Part shown: positions 1 to 7,302 of the stretch, in pieces | How positions within the stretch are numbered: position 1 is the stretch's first letter | How the letters are laid out: every line of letters starts with the position of its first letter | NCBI GenBank assembly: GCA_049115575.1 | Contig: JAGDZU010000001.1 | Span: forward strand, 62,001 to 126,000 | Source: JAHEKB01 sp049115575 | GTDB taxonomy: Bacteria > Bacteroidota > Bacteroidia > NS11-12g > UBA9320 | DNA: 64,000 bases | Direction: 5' to 3' | Notes under the pieces: model-generated | Database searches by the model: none | What the model was told of the DNA's origin: nothing | What the model saw: the letters and a program-made list of their open reading frames with translations, nothing else | Translations under genes and position numbers: made by a program

Positions 1-795
1 ATCTATACCACCGAAGGAGGTATGGATATAGAAGAAGTTGCTGAAACTCATCCAGAGAAAATTCATAGAGAATGGGTAGATCCGGCATTGGGTTTACTTC
101 CATTTCAAGCTAGAAAGATTGCTTTCAATTTGGGTTTGAGTGGAGATGCATTCAAAGGGATGGTAAAGTTTGTGAATTCATTGTACAAAGCATATACAAG
201 CATAGATGCCACATTATTTGAAATTAATCCTGTGCTGAAAACTTCAGATGATAAAATTATTGCGGTAGATTCTAAAGTGACTTTAGATGACAACGCTCTA
301 TATCGTCACAAAGATTATGCAGAGTTAAGAGATGAGGGAGAAGAAGATCCAACAGAAGTAGAAGCAAAAAAATCTGGATTAAACTTCATTAAACTAGATG
401 GCAATGTGGGATGTATGGTTAATGGCGCAGGCCTTGCCATGGCAACCATGGATATTATCAAATTGAGTGGAGGAGAACCTGCCAACTTTTTGGATGTTGG
501 AGGGGGGGCAAACCCAACAACAGTAGAAGCTGGATTCAAGATAATTTTGCAGGACCCTAATGTAAAGGCCATACTAATCAATATTTTTGGTGGTATTGTT
601 CGTTGTGATAGAGTAGCAAATGGAGTAGTAGAAGCTTATAAAAACTTTGGTGAGATACCAGTGCCTATTATTGTTAGACTGCAAGGGACCAATGCAGAAG
701 AAGCCAAGAAGATCATAGATGATAGTGGCTTAAAAGTACAGTCAGCCATTATTCTCCAAGAGGCAGCAGATAAAATCAAGGAAGTACTTTCATAG
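1..795 (+). CDS. sucC: Succinyl-CoA synthetase (ADP-forming) beta subunit, 5'-truncated
   Basis: The reading frame is open from base 1 and lacks its N-terminal third or so, which lies before the window. The enzyme converts succinyl-CoA to succinate with nucleotide phosphorylation in the TCA cycle. The visible part contains the end of the ATP-grasp domain (STEGGMDIEEVA-like start, then ALFEINPV-type metal-binding segment) and the C-terminal ligase domain with GNVGCMVNGAGLAMATMD, DVGGGANP and INIFGGIVRCD, all hallmarks of SucC. It ends in TAG, and the next gene begins 4 bases later on the same strand, so the two are probably co-transcribed. No sucD is seen in the window; in many Bacteroidota sucD lies elsewhere. 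Confidence 0.97.
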   Translation: MYTTEGGMDIEEVAETHPEKIHREWVDPALGLLPFQARKIAFNLGLSGDAFKGMVKFVNSLYKAYTSIDATLFEINPVLKTSDDKIIAVDSKVTLDDNALYRHKDYAELRDEGEEDPTEVEAKKSGLNFIKLDGNVGCMVNGAGLAMATMDIIKLSGGEPANFLDVGGGANPTTVEAGFKIILQDPNVKAILINIFGGIVRCDRVANGVVEAYKNFGEIPVPIIVRLQGTNAEEAKKIIDDSGLKVQSAIILQEAADKIKEVLS

Positions 796-799
796 AGTC

Positions 800-1420
800 T
801 TGAGTGAATTAATAGGCATACTTCCTCATAATATTGATCAGCGCAAAATAGCGGAGCTAGTAGCGGCCTTGAAAAAAGGCAAGATAATAATAGTTCCAAC
901 AGACAGTATCTATGCCATTGCTGGAGATTTAAATCACCGTAGCGTATTAGATAAAATCAGTAGGCTAACAGATAAAAAAGCCAATAAGATCAAGCTATCT
1001 ATTCTATGTAAAGACTTGAGCAATCTGTCTTACTATACTCATCAGATAGACAATGACACATATAAGTTAATGAATAGGCTACTGCCTGGGCCATTTACAT
1101 TTGTTTTAAAGGCAAGTAATAATGTGCCTAAGATATTTAGGCAGAACAAAAAGACTATTGGGATACGTGTTCCAGACAATGCCATAGTTCAGGCAATAAT
1201 TGAAGAATTGGGCAATCCATTGGTATCAACATCCATACATTCAGAAAACGAGATTCAAACTTATCTCACAGAGATTGAGGAAATCTATGAAGCTTGGGGC
1301 AGCAAAGTAGATTATATAGTTGATGGAGGCACTGGTGGAAATGTTGGTTCCACGGTCATAGATGCAAGTGGAGATGAGATGGTGTTACTAAGAGAAGGCA
1401 AAGGTGCTGAGCTCTTATGA
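800..1420 (+). CDS. L-threonylcarbamoyladenylate synthase (Sua5/YrdC/YwlC family)
   Basis: 206 residues of the YrdC fold. It makes threonylcarbamoyl-AMP from threonine, bicarbonate and ATP, the first step of t6A37 modification of ANN-decoding tRNAs, in the cytosol. Seen: the family entry motif IIIVPTDSIYAIAGDL near residue 29, KLSILCKDLSNLS, LLPGPFTFVLKA and GIRVPDN. Length fits the short YrdC form without a Sua5 C-terminal domain. The start is TTG, 4 bases after the sucC stop; no ATG lies between it and the conserved domain. The stop overlaps the next gene in ATGA, indicating coupling. Confidence 0.92.
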   Translation: MSELIGILPHNIDQRKIAELVAALKKGKIIIVPTDSIYAIAGDLNHRSVLDKISRLTDKKANKIKLSILCKDLSNLSYYTHQIDNDTYKLMNRLLPGPFTFVLKASNNVPKIFRQNKKTIGIRVPDNAIVQAIIEELGNPLVSTSIHSENEIQTYLTEIEEIYEAWGSKVDYIVDGGTGGNVGSTVIDASGDEMVLLREGKGAELL

Positions 1421-1701
1421 TGGTGCTGTATTTCATTATTGCAATTCTTAAAATTGTTGCCATTCTCAAGGGGATCAAAATATTGGTGCTTGTTCTTGAG
1501 GATAAATTAGAATGGATCGATTTAATTGATTTTCGGCCTTTTGGTAAAGAACATCTCAAGATTAAGGACTTGGCAAAGACTTACACCAATTGGAAAAAAC
1601 CAGTCTATTTAGCTCTGCTTTACAGTTACTCGTTCCTTGTGACTGTGCTAATTCTTGGTACAGTCTTATGGCTGGGATACAACGGAATAAGATCAATGTA
1701 A
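1417..1701 (+). CDS. Small two-span membrane protein, function unknown
   Basis: 94 residues. A hydrophobic segment spans about residues 3-25 and a second about 66-90, joined by a polar loop containing WIDLIDFRPFGKEHLKIKDL. I do not recognise a family. The start ATG overlaps the stop of the Sua5/YrdC gene (ATGA), with another in-frame ATG immediately after. The gene therefore looks like the last member of the sucC operon. The loop may face the cytoplasm, but topology cannot be settled by eye. Confidence 0.75.
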   Translation: MMVLYFIIAILKIVAILKGIKILVLVLEDKLEWIDLIDFRPFGKEHLKIKDLAKTYTNWKKPVYLALLYSYSFLVTVLILGTVLWLGYNGIRSM

Positions 1702-1717
1702 AAGAAAGACAAACCGC

Positions 1718-1725
1718 TAACTTTG
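1718..1725 (+). promoter_or_regulatory. Bacteroidota -7 promoter element (TAACTTTG) of the nnr gene
   Basis: TAACTTTG fits TAnnTTTG exactly. No TTG -33 element is seen at the usual distance. Transcription would start at about 1731-1733, on top of the ATG at 1732, so the message is probably leaderless. Confidence 0.5.
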
Positions 1726-1731
1726 TTCGGA

Positions 1732-3192
1732 ATGATTCCGGTACTTACTAGCGAGCAAATCAGACTACAAGATCAACTTACCATAGAGAGTGAGCCTATT
1801 AGCAGTTTGGATTTAATGGAAAGGGCTGCTAGAGTGCTTTCCGATGCTCTAACGAGCTATATGAGCTTCGATACTGCATTAATATTTTGCGGACCAGGAA
1901 ACAATGGAGGAGATGGACTGGCAATGGCAAGGATGCTCAGCGAGGCAGGTAAAACTATAAGGGTTTGCATTCCAACTTCTAATTCTTCAAAAGATTTTCA
2001 AGCAAATTTAGACCGACTGCCTTCAACAGTTGAGCGAGTAGATTTTAACTCAATAGTACCTGAAGGAGAATTAATCATAGACGCCATTTTTGGAACTGGC
2101 TTGAGTCGTGAAGTTGATGGGATCTACAAGGATTGGATTAGCTGGATTAACACTCAGGCTTGCAAGGTGGTGGCAGTAGACATGCCAAGTGGAATGCCAG
2201 ATACACCTCAATGGGCTTTGGCTATTGAAAATTGCATTAGCGCTGAAAAAGTATTAACTCTACAATTTCCTAAGCTGAGCTTGCTTCTACCGTATTGTGA
2301 TGGTTTTGCAGAAAGCATAGAAATACTGGATATTGGGTTGAAGGAATTTGAAGGCCAATCTAATTTTCAATTTGTTGAAAGTTCAGACATATCAAGCTTG
2401 TTGAAACACAGAAAACGTTTCACGCATAAGTATAAGGAGGGATCTGCATTACTTGTAGGTGGAAGCAAAGGAAAAACAGGCTCTATAGTGTTGGCTTCTG
2501 AAGCGGCTTTCAGGGCAGGAGCAGGATTGGTAAATGCTCATGTGCCTTCTTGTGTTTTAAGCGGTTTGCAGCAGTATTTACCTGAAGTAATGTATAGCGT
2601 ATCTGGAGAAAACATTCTCTTGTCATTCCCGTCTGATGTTAACAAAGTCAGTGCTATAGGAATAGGACCAGGACTGGGTTTAGAAAAAGAATTGACCGTG
2701 GTGCTGAATAGTGCCATGAATGCAGATATTCCATTGGTAATGGATGCAGATGCATTGCGTTTATTGTCAGAGCACAGTTTGTTCCATGAACTACCAAATG
2801 GTTGCATACTTACTCCACACGAAGGTGAATTCAAAGCAATGGTAGGACCATGGCAGGATGAAAGCGAAAAGCTTGGAAAGTTGATGAATTTTAGTAATCA
2901 GTACAATGTGGTTACCATTCTCAAAGGAGCCTACACTCTTATTTGTGACGGAAACAATATCTTCTTTAATTCCTCTGGGCATCCAGCAATGGCCACGGCT
3001 GGTAGTGGCGATGTGCTTTTGGGAATATTAACCTCCTTATTAGCTCAATCATATAAACCACTTAGTGCTGCATTGGCAGGAGTTTATTTGCATGGATTTG
3101 CAGCTGAAATCTTCCTGAAAAACAATAAAAGTGCAACCTTAATGGCTAGTGATATCTCAAAAAGTCTAGGAAGTGCTATGGCATTGATTTAG
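1732..3192 (+). CDS. nnr: Bifunctional NAD(P)H-hydrate epimerase / ADP-dependent NAD(P)H-hydrate dehydratase
   Basis: Repairs hydrated NADH and NADPH: the N-terminal YjeF_N domain (about residues 1-212) epimerises the R form and the C-terminal ribokinase-like domain (about 220-486) dehydrates the S form using ADP. Seen: FCGPGNNGGDGLAMARML and VAVDMPSGMPDT in the first half; LLVGGSKGKTGSIVLA, GIGPGLG, DADALRLL, ILTPHEGEF and the nucleotide-site TAGSGDVLLGILTSLLA in the second. The frame can be read from a TTG at 1723, but that codon lies inside the -7 element TAACTTTG, so the ATG at 1732 is preferred. Monocistronic by position. Confidence 0.93.
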   Translation: MIPVLTSEQIRLQDQLTIESEPISSLDLMERAARVLSDALTSYMSFDTALIFCGPGNNGGDGLAMARMLSEAGKTIRVCIPTSNSSKDFQANLDRLPSTVERVDFNSIVPEGELIIDAIFGTGLSREVDGIYKDWISWINTQACKVVAVDMPSGMPDTPQWALAIENCISAEKVLTLQFPKLSLLLPYCDGFAESIEILDIGLKEFEGQSNFQFVESSDISSLLKHRKRFTHKYKEGSALLVGGSKGKTGSIVLASEAAFRAGAGLVNAHVPSCVLSGLQQYLPEVMYSVSGENILLSFPSDVNKVSAIGIGPGLGLEKELTVVLNSAMNADIPLVMDADALRLLSEHSLFHELPNGCILTPHEGEFKAMVGPWQDESEKLGKLMNFSNQYNVVTILKGAYTLICDGNNIFFNSSGHPAMATAGSGDVLLGILTSLLAQSYKPLSAALAGVYLHGFAAEIFLKNNKSATLMASDISKSLGSAMALI

Positions 3193-3236
3193 CTTTGTGT
3201 ATCTTGAGTTACACACAGGTTATTAACAATAATGCC

Positions 3237-3244
3237 TAACTTTG
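3237..3244 (+). promoter_or_regulatory. -7 promoter element (TAACTTTG) of the surface cluster
   Basis: Exact TAnnTTTG match 48 bases before the ATG at 3292. An upstream in-frame ATG at 3232 overlaps this element, which argues against translation starting there. Confidence 0.45.
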
Positions 3245-3291
3245 GAGCTAGATTATCACACTTACAGTGTAATGTGACTGACCTTAGTATT

Positions 3292-3789
3292 ATGAAGAGA
3301 CGACTAATTAAATCAACACTCCTGATAGGAGCTCTGGTTATTTTAAGCACAGTTTCAGCTCGTGCGCAAGCTTTGCAAAGACAATCGATTGGTTTTATAG
3401 GTGGATCCACCGATTTTACTCAAGGATTGTTTGTTCAATCGATAGTTGGGCAGCCCTATTCCTTGACTCCATCTTCCTTTGATTCATATTATGTAAATCC
3501 TGGATTCGAACAAAGTGCTCTAGTGCAAACAGCACCTCTTGAATTAGAAATCAATACCCTCATTTATCCCAATCCAGCAAATGCCACTTTAAATATAGAA
3601 GTAGATGTAGCAGATGTAAGAATGTCTATTATGGATCTTCATGGAAGATCCGTTTACCATGCAGAACTTGCTGAAAACCAAATTCATAATGTAGACTGTA
3701 AGAACTGGTCGGCAGGAACATATTTTGTACTTTTTTTTAAGAACGATCACCAAATACAAGCTTCAAAGCTTGTTATAGCACACCAATAA
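3292..3789 (+). CDS. Small secreted protein with T9SS type A sorting domain
   Basis: 165 residues from the ATG at 3292. A Sec signal peptide (MKRRLIKSTLLIGALVILS, cleaved near ARAQA) is followed by a short mature region (QRQSIGFIGGSTDFTQGLF) and a C-terminal T9SS domain: YPNPANATLNIEV, then SIMDLHGRSVYHAEL and WSAGTYFVLFF. Such domains direct outer-membrane export and surface attachment by the type IX system. The mature region is only about 65 residues and gives no enzyme signature. A longer frame from 3232 would put 20 residues before the signal peptide and overlap the promoter. It is the first gene of a tight cluster; the next begins 1 base after its stop. Confidence 0.85.
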   Translation: MKRRLIKSTLLIGALVILSTVSARAQALQRQSIGFIGGSTDFTQGLFVQSIVGQPYSLTPSSFDSYYVNPGFEQSALVQTAPLELEINTLIYPNPANATLNIEVDVADVRMSIMDLHGRSVYHAELAENQIHNVDCKNWSAGTYFVLFFKNDHQIQASKLVIAHQ

Positions 3790-3790
3790 A

Positions 3791-4420
3791 ATGAAACAAT
3801 ATTTATCATATTTAAGCATTGTCCTTTTGCTTCTAATAGGAGCAAATGAATCAAAAGCGCAATTGAGATTAACAGTGGAAGCTTCCCAGTTTAGCTCAAA
3901 TTTCCTTTTCACAGATAGTGATGGAGAACGGGATAACAACTATACGGCTAAGCTAACCGGAGCTTATAGAGTTGGTTACCAAGTAAAATGGAATAGTGGA
4001 ATTTATTTTAGGAATTCTATTGGGATTCGTAAAGCTGGCGCCACTTATGAATTTAATGGAATTAATAATGATTGGGATTTACAATATGTTGAATTCCAGT
4101 TGGGACTTGGTTATATGAAGTATATGGAATCAATTGGAGTTTATATAGCCGTATCTCCATATTATGCTCATTTAACTAGAGGAAATCAGAGGTTAAGCGG
4201 AATCAACTATAATCTGGTTAATTCAGATAACTTTAATGTAAATGAGATTGGAGTGACTGCACGAGGAGGATTGCTCATTGATCTATCTGAGCAACTCGAT
4301 TTGAATGTTGGGGTTTCATTCCTTAGAGGATTCACAAACCTTGAACTTGAAGATAATGGGCAAATAACAAATAGTCAATCTATGGGATTTGACTTGGGAT
4401 TAGCATTTAAAATTGATTAA
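3791..4420 (+). CDS. Outer-membrane beta-barrel protein, function unknown
   Basis: 209 residues with a signal peptide (MKQYLSYLSIVLLLLIGANE, cleavage near SKAQ). The rest alternates polar and hydrophobic residues with many Tyr, Gly and Asn, and ends in a strand with a near-terminal aromatic (GFDLGLAFKID), as in the Bacteroidota OMP_b-brl class. It begins 1 base after the preceding stop and the 949-residue repeat protein begins 3 bases after its own stop. The three are almost certainly one transcript, so this barrel may anchor or export a cluster partner; that role is inferred from position only. Confidence 0.8.
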   Translation: MKQYLSYLSIVLLLLIGANESKAQLRLTVEASQFSSNFLFTDSDGERDNNYTAKLTGAYRVGYQVKWNSGIYFRNSIGIRKAGATYEFNGINNDWDLQYVEFQLGLGYMKYMESIGVYIAVSPYYAHLTRGNQRLSGINYNLVNSDNFNVNEIGVTARGGLLIDLSEQLDLNVGVSFLRGFTNLELEDNGQITNSQSMGFDLGLAFKID

Positions 4421-4423
4421 GAA

Positions 4424-7273
4424 ATGAAAAAGATTGTATTTAAATTTACTGTACTATCCTTAGTGCTTGGGTTCAGTTTTATAGCCCATGGACAAACTAG
4501 ACCTCCTTTAGAAGGAATAAGCTATCAAGCGGTGATTCTTGATACTGAAGGTCAGGACCTAGTTGGTGTAGATGCCACTGGACTGCCTTTGCACAAACGA
4601 ACAATAACTTTAAAGTTCACAATTACAAGTGGAAACAATGGGCCTGTCTATTATGAGGAAACTCATTCCACTGCAACAGATCCTTATGGGCTTGTTTCTG
4701 TTGTAATTGGTAAGGGCAACTTATCGGGTCAGGGCCAGTTTACAGATTTAATGGATTTGCCTTGGAATTTGGTGGATCAATGGTTGATAGTAGGGGTAGA
4801 TGTTAACAACGATGGAGTTTTCTCAGTATTGAGTAATCAAAAATTCATGGCTGTACCTTTCGCTTATTATGCAGATAGAATTTCTGATAATTCTATTGGA
4901 TCTGAACAAATACTAGATGAGTCAATAACTGCTAACGACATAGATACGGGAGCGGTAACCACTTCTGAGATTTTGGACGAAACCATCTTAGCAGAAGACA
5001 TTGCCACTGGAGCAGTATCCTCAGATGAGATTTTGAACGAAACCATCTTGGCTGAAGATATTGCTACTGGAGCGGTAACTACAGATGAGATTCTGAACGA
5101 AACCATCTTAGCAGAAGACATTGCCACTGGAGCGGTAACTACAGATGAGATTCTGAACGAAACCATCTTGGCTGAAGATATCGCCACTGGAGCGGTAACT
5201 ACAGATGAGATATTGAACGAAACCATCTTGGCTGAAGATATTGCCACTGGAGCGGTAACTACAGATGAGATTTTGAATGAAACCATCTTGGCTGAAGATA
5301 TCGCCACTGGCGCAGTAACTACAGATGAGATTCTGAACGAAACCATCTTGGCTGAAGATATCGCCACTGGAGCGGTAACTACAGATGAGATTTTGGACGA
5401 AACCATTACGGCTGATGATATTGGTCCTGGTGCTGTTACAGGTGATGAAATTTTAGACGAGTCAATTACTGCGGACGACATAGACACAGGAGCCGTAACA
5501 ACATCCGAAATCTTAAACGAAACCATTTTGGCTGAAGATATCGCCACTGGCGCTGTAACTACAGATGAGATCTTGGACGAGACCATCTTGGCAGAAGACA
5601 TTGCCACAGGTGCGGTAGAGACTTCAGAGATTTTGAATGAAACCATTTTAGCGGAAGATATTGCCACAGGAGCAGTAGAGACTTCGGAGATCTTGAATGA
5701 GACCATCTTGGCAGAAGACATTGCCACAGGTGCGGTAGAGACTTCAGAGATCTTGAATGAGACAATCTTGGCAGAAGACATCGCGACTGGAGCGGTTGAG
5801 ACTTCGGAGATCTTAAATGAAACCATACAAGCTGAAGATATAGATACAGGCGCAGTAACAACCTCAGAAATCTTGGATGAAACTATTTTAGCTGAGGATA
5901 TTGCAAGTGGAGCGGTGACTACAGATGAGATCTTAGATGAAACAATTCAAGCTGAAGATATAGATACGGGTGCTGTCACAACTTCTGAAATCTTGAACGA
6001 AACTATACTAGCAGAAGATATTGGAACGGGTTCCGTAGAAACTTCAGAGATATTGGATGAGACCATTCTAGCGGAAGATATCGCTACTGGTGCTGTAGAG
6101 ACCTCAGAGATTTTGGATGAGACCATCTTGGCGGAAGACATCGCTACAGGAGCAGTAGAAACTTCGGAGATTTTAGATGAGACCATCTTGGCGGAAGATA
6201 TCGCTACTGGAGCAGTAGAAACTTCGGAGATTTTAGATGAGACCATTTTAGCAGAAGACATTGCTACTGGAGCAGTAGAGACCTCAGAGATTTTGGATGA
6301 GACCATTCTAGCGGAAGATATCGCTACTGGTGCAGTAGAGACCTCAGAGATTTTGGATGAGACCATCTTGGCGGAAGACATTGCTACTGGTGCAGTAGAG
6401 ACCTCTGAGATATTGGATGAGACCATTTTAGCGGAAGATATCGCTACTGGTGCAGTGGAGACTTCTGAAATCTTAGATGAGACCGTTTTGGCGGAAGACA
6501 TCGCTACAGGAGCAGTAGAAACTTCTGAAATCTTAGATGAGACGATCTTGGCAGAAGATATCGCTACAGGTGCAGTAGAGACCTCTGAGATATTGAATGA
6601 GACCATTCTAGCGGAAGACATTGCTACTGGAGCAGTGGAGACTTCTGAGATATTGGATGAGACCATTATGGCCGGAGATATCGCTACGGGTGCTGTTACG
6701 TCTTCAGAGATTCTTAACGGAACTATAGTGAATGATGATATTGCCGATGGAACAATTGATGCTTCGAGCAAACTTAATGGTGTTGTTCCCGTTTCTATTG
6801 GAGGTACTGGTCGTTCTGATGTAAGCTCTGGAAGCTTAGTTGTAGGCAACGGCACAGCTCCTCTTGGAACTCTTCCGGTTAATGATTCGATTATGGTGAT
6901 TACTAATATTTCGGGTACAACTGAGCTTTATAAAGTAACAGCAGGTCTTCGTACTTTCTTGAATATTGACACAGTGAATAAGACCATAGAGATTTCAGCT
7001 ATAGACCAAAGCGGTGGTCCAAATACAGGGACAGGTTCTGTATCCGTTCCAAATTTAAGTCCAGGTGATCAGGTTGAACGTAACTTTCCATCTTCAGGTG
7101 TGGAAATTGGTGACATAATTCTAGCAACTTTGGACACAGACCTAGAAGGACTGACCTTGACCGCCTATGTGAGACAAAATGGGCAAGTACGGGTTATTTT
7201 CTACAATGGATCCAATCAAAATGTGAACCTTGGACCGGTGAATGTGAGTTTTGCCAATTTTGGTCAACCGTAA
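4424..7273 (+). CDS. Giant repeat surface protein (31 tandem 20-residue repeats)
   Basis: 949 residues. Signal peptide 1-24 (MKKIVFKFTVLSLVLGFSF, cleaved near AHGQ). Residues about 25-150 form the Bacteroidota tail-fibre/collagen-like N-terminal domain: GISYQAVILD, KRTITLKFTI, YYEETHSTATDPYGLVSVVI, QWLIVGVDVN and MAVPFAYYADRI. Residues about 158-785 are 31 repeats of the type SEILDETILAEDIATGAV. The C-terminal 160 residues (GVVPVSIGGTGRSDV, then a beta-rich domain ending FANFGQP) show no T9SS motif. Similar ADG/ITSADI repeats occur in fibrous phage-tail-like and adhesin stalks, so a long surface fibre is the best guess. Third gene of the cluster starting at 3292. Confidence 0.88.
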   Translation: MKKIVFKFTVLSLVLGFSFIAHGQTRPPLEGISYQAVILDTEGQDLVGVDATGLPLHKRTITLKFTITSGNNGPVYYEETHSTATDPYGLVSVVIGKGNLSGQGQFTDLMDLPWNLVDQWLIVGVDVNNDGVFSVLSNQKFMAVPFAYYADRISDNSIGSEQILDESITANDIDTGAVTTSEILDETILAEDIATGAVSSDEILNETILAEDIATGAVTTDEILNETILAEDIATGAVTTDEILNETILAEDIATGAVTTDEILNETILAEDIATGAVTTDEILNETILAEDIATGAVTTDEILNETILAEDIATGAVTTDEILDETITADDIGPGAVTGDEILDESITADDIDTGAVTTSEILNETILAEDIATGAVTTDEILDETILAEDIATGAVETSEILNETILAEDIATGAVETSEILNETILAEDIATGAVETSEILNETILAEDIATGAVETSEILNETIQAEDIDTGAVTTSEILDETILAEDIASGAVTTDEILDETIQAEDIDTGAVTTSEILNETILAEDIGTGSVETSEILDETILAEDIATGAVETSEILDETILAEDIATGAVETSEILDETILAEDIATGAVETSEILDETILAEDIATGAVETSEILDETILAEDIATGAVETSEILDETILAEDIATGAVETSEILDETILAEDIATGAVETSEILDETVLAEDIATGAVETSEILDETILAEDIATGAVETSEILNETILAEDIATGAVETSEILDETIMAGDIATGAVTSSEILNGTIVNDDIADGTIDASSKLNGVVPVSIGGTGRSDVSSGSLVVGNGTAPLGTLPVNDSIMVITNISGTTELYKVTAGLRTFLNIDTVNKTIEISAIDQSGGPNTGTGSVSVPNLSPGDQVERNFPSSGVEIGDIILATLDTDLEGLTLTAYVRQNGQVRVIFYNGSNQNVNLGPVNVSFANFGQP
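4921..6780 (+). repeat. In-frame tandem array, 31 units of 60 bp
   Basis: Every 60-base block from 4921 to 6780 encodes one 20-residue unit with no insertion or deletion. Early units read TTDEILNETILAEDIATGAV; later ones ETSEILDETILAEDIATGAV; interspersed variants carry AEDIDTGAV or ADDIGPGAV. Some units are nearly identical at the DNA level: 5581 and 5701 differ at one base, and 6061 and 6301 also differ at one base, pointing to recent block duplication. The last unit (6721) is degenerate and leads into the C-terminal domain. Confidence 0.97.
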
Positions 7274-7302
7274 ACTCCGAGTTTAGTAAATACATTGGAA
7301 AT

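Noticed and set aside
3196..3215. Inverted repeat TGTGTA/TACACA after the nnr gene
   Set aside because: Six base pairs only, and no T-run or conserved position; likely chance.
4921..6780. CRISPR-like array
   Set aside because: The period is constant without unique spacers and the units code in frame for a protein.
4867..6855. Long open frames on the minus strand opposite the 60-bp repeat array (319 and 302 codons)
   Set aside because: They are products of the repeat: a 60-base period with no stop in one antisense frame stays open. They lack start context and any domain, and the plus-strand frame has the signal peptide and family domain.
7271..7285. Hairpin TAAACT/AGTTTA between the repeat protein and M13 peptidase genes as a terminator
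   Set aside because: Only 6 A/T-rich pairs with a 3-base loop, no T-run; the stop codon itself lies in the stem.
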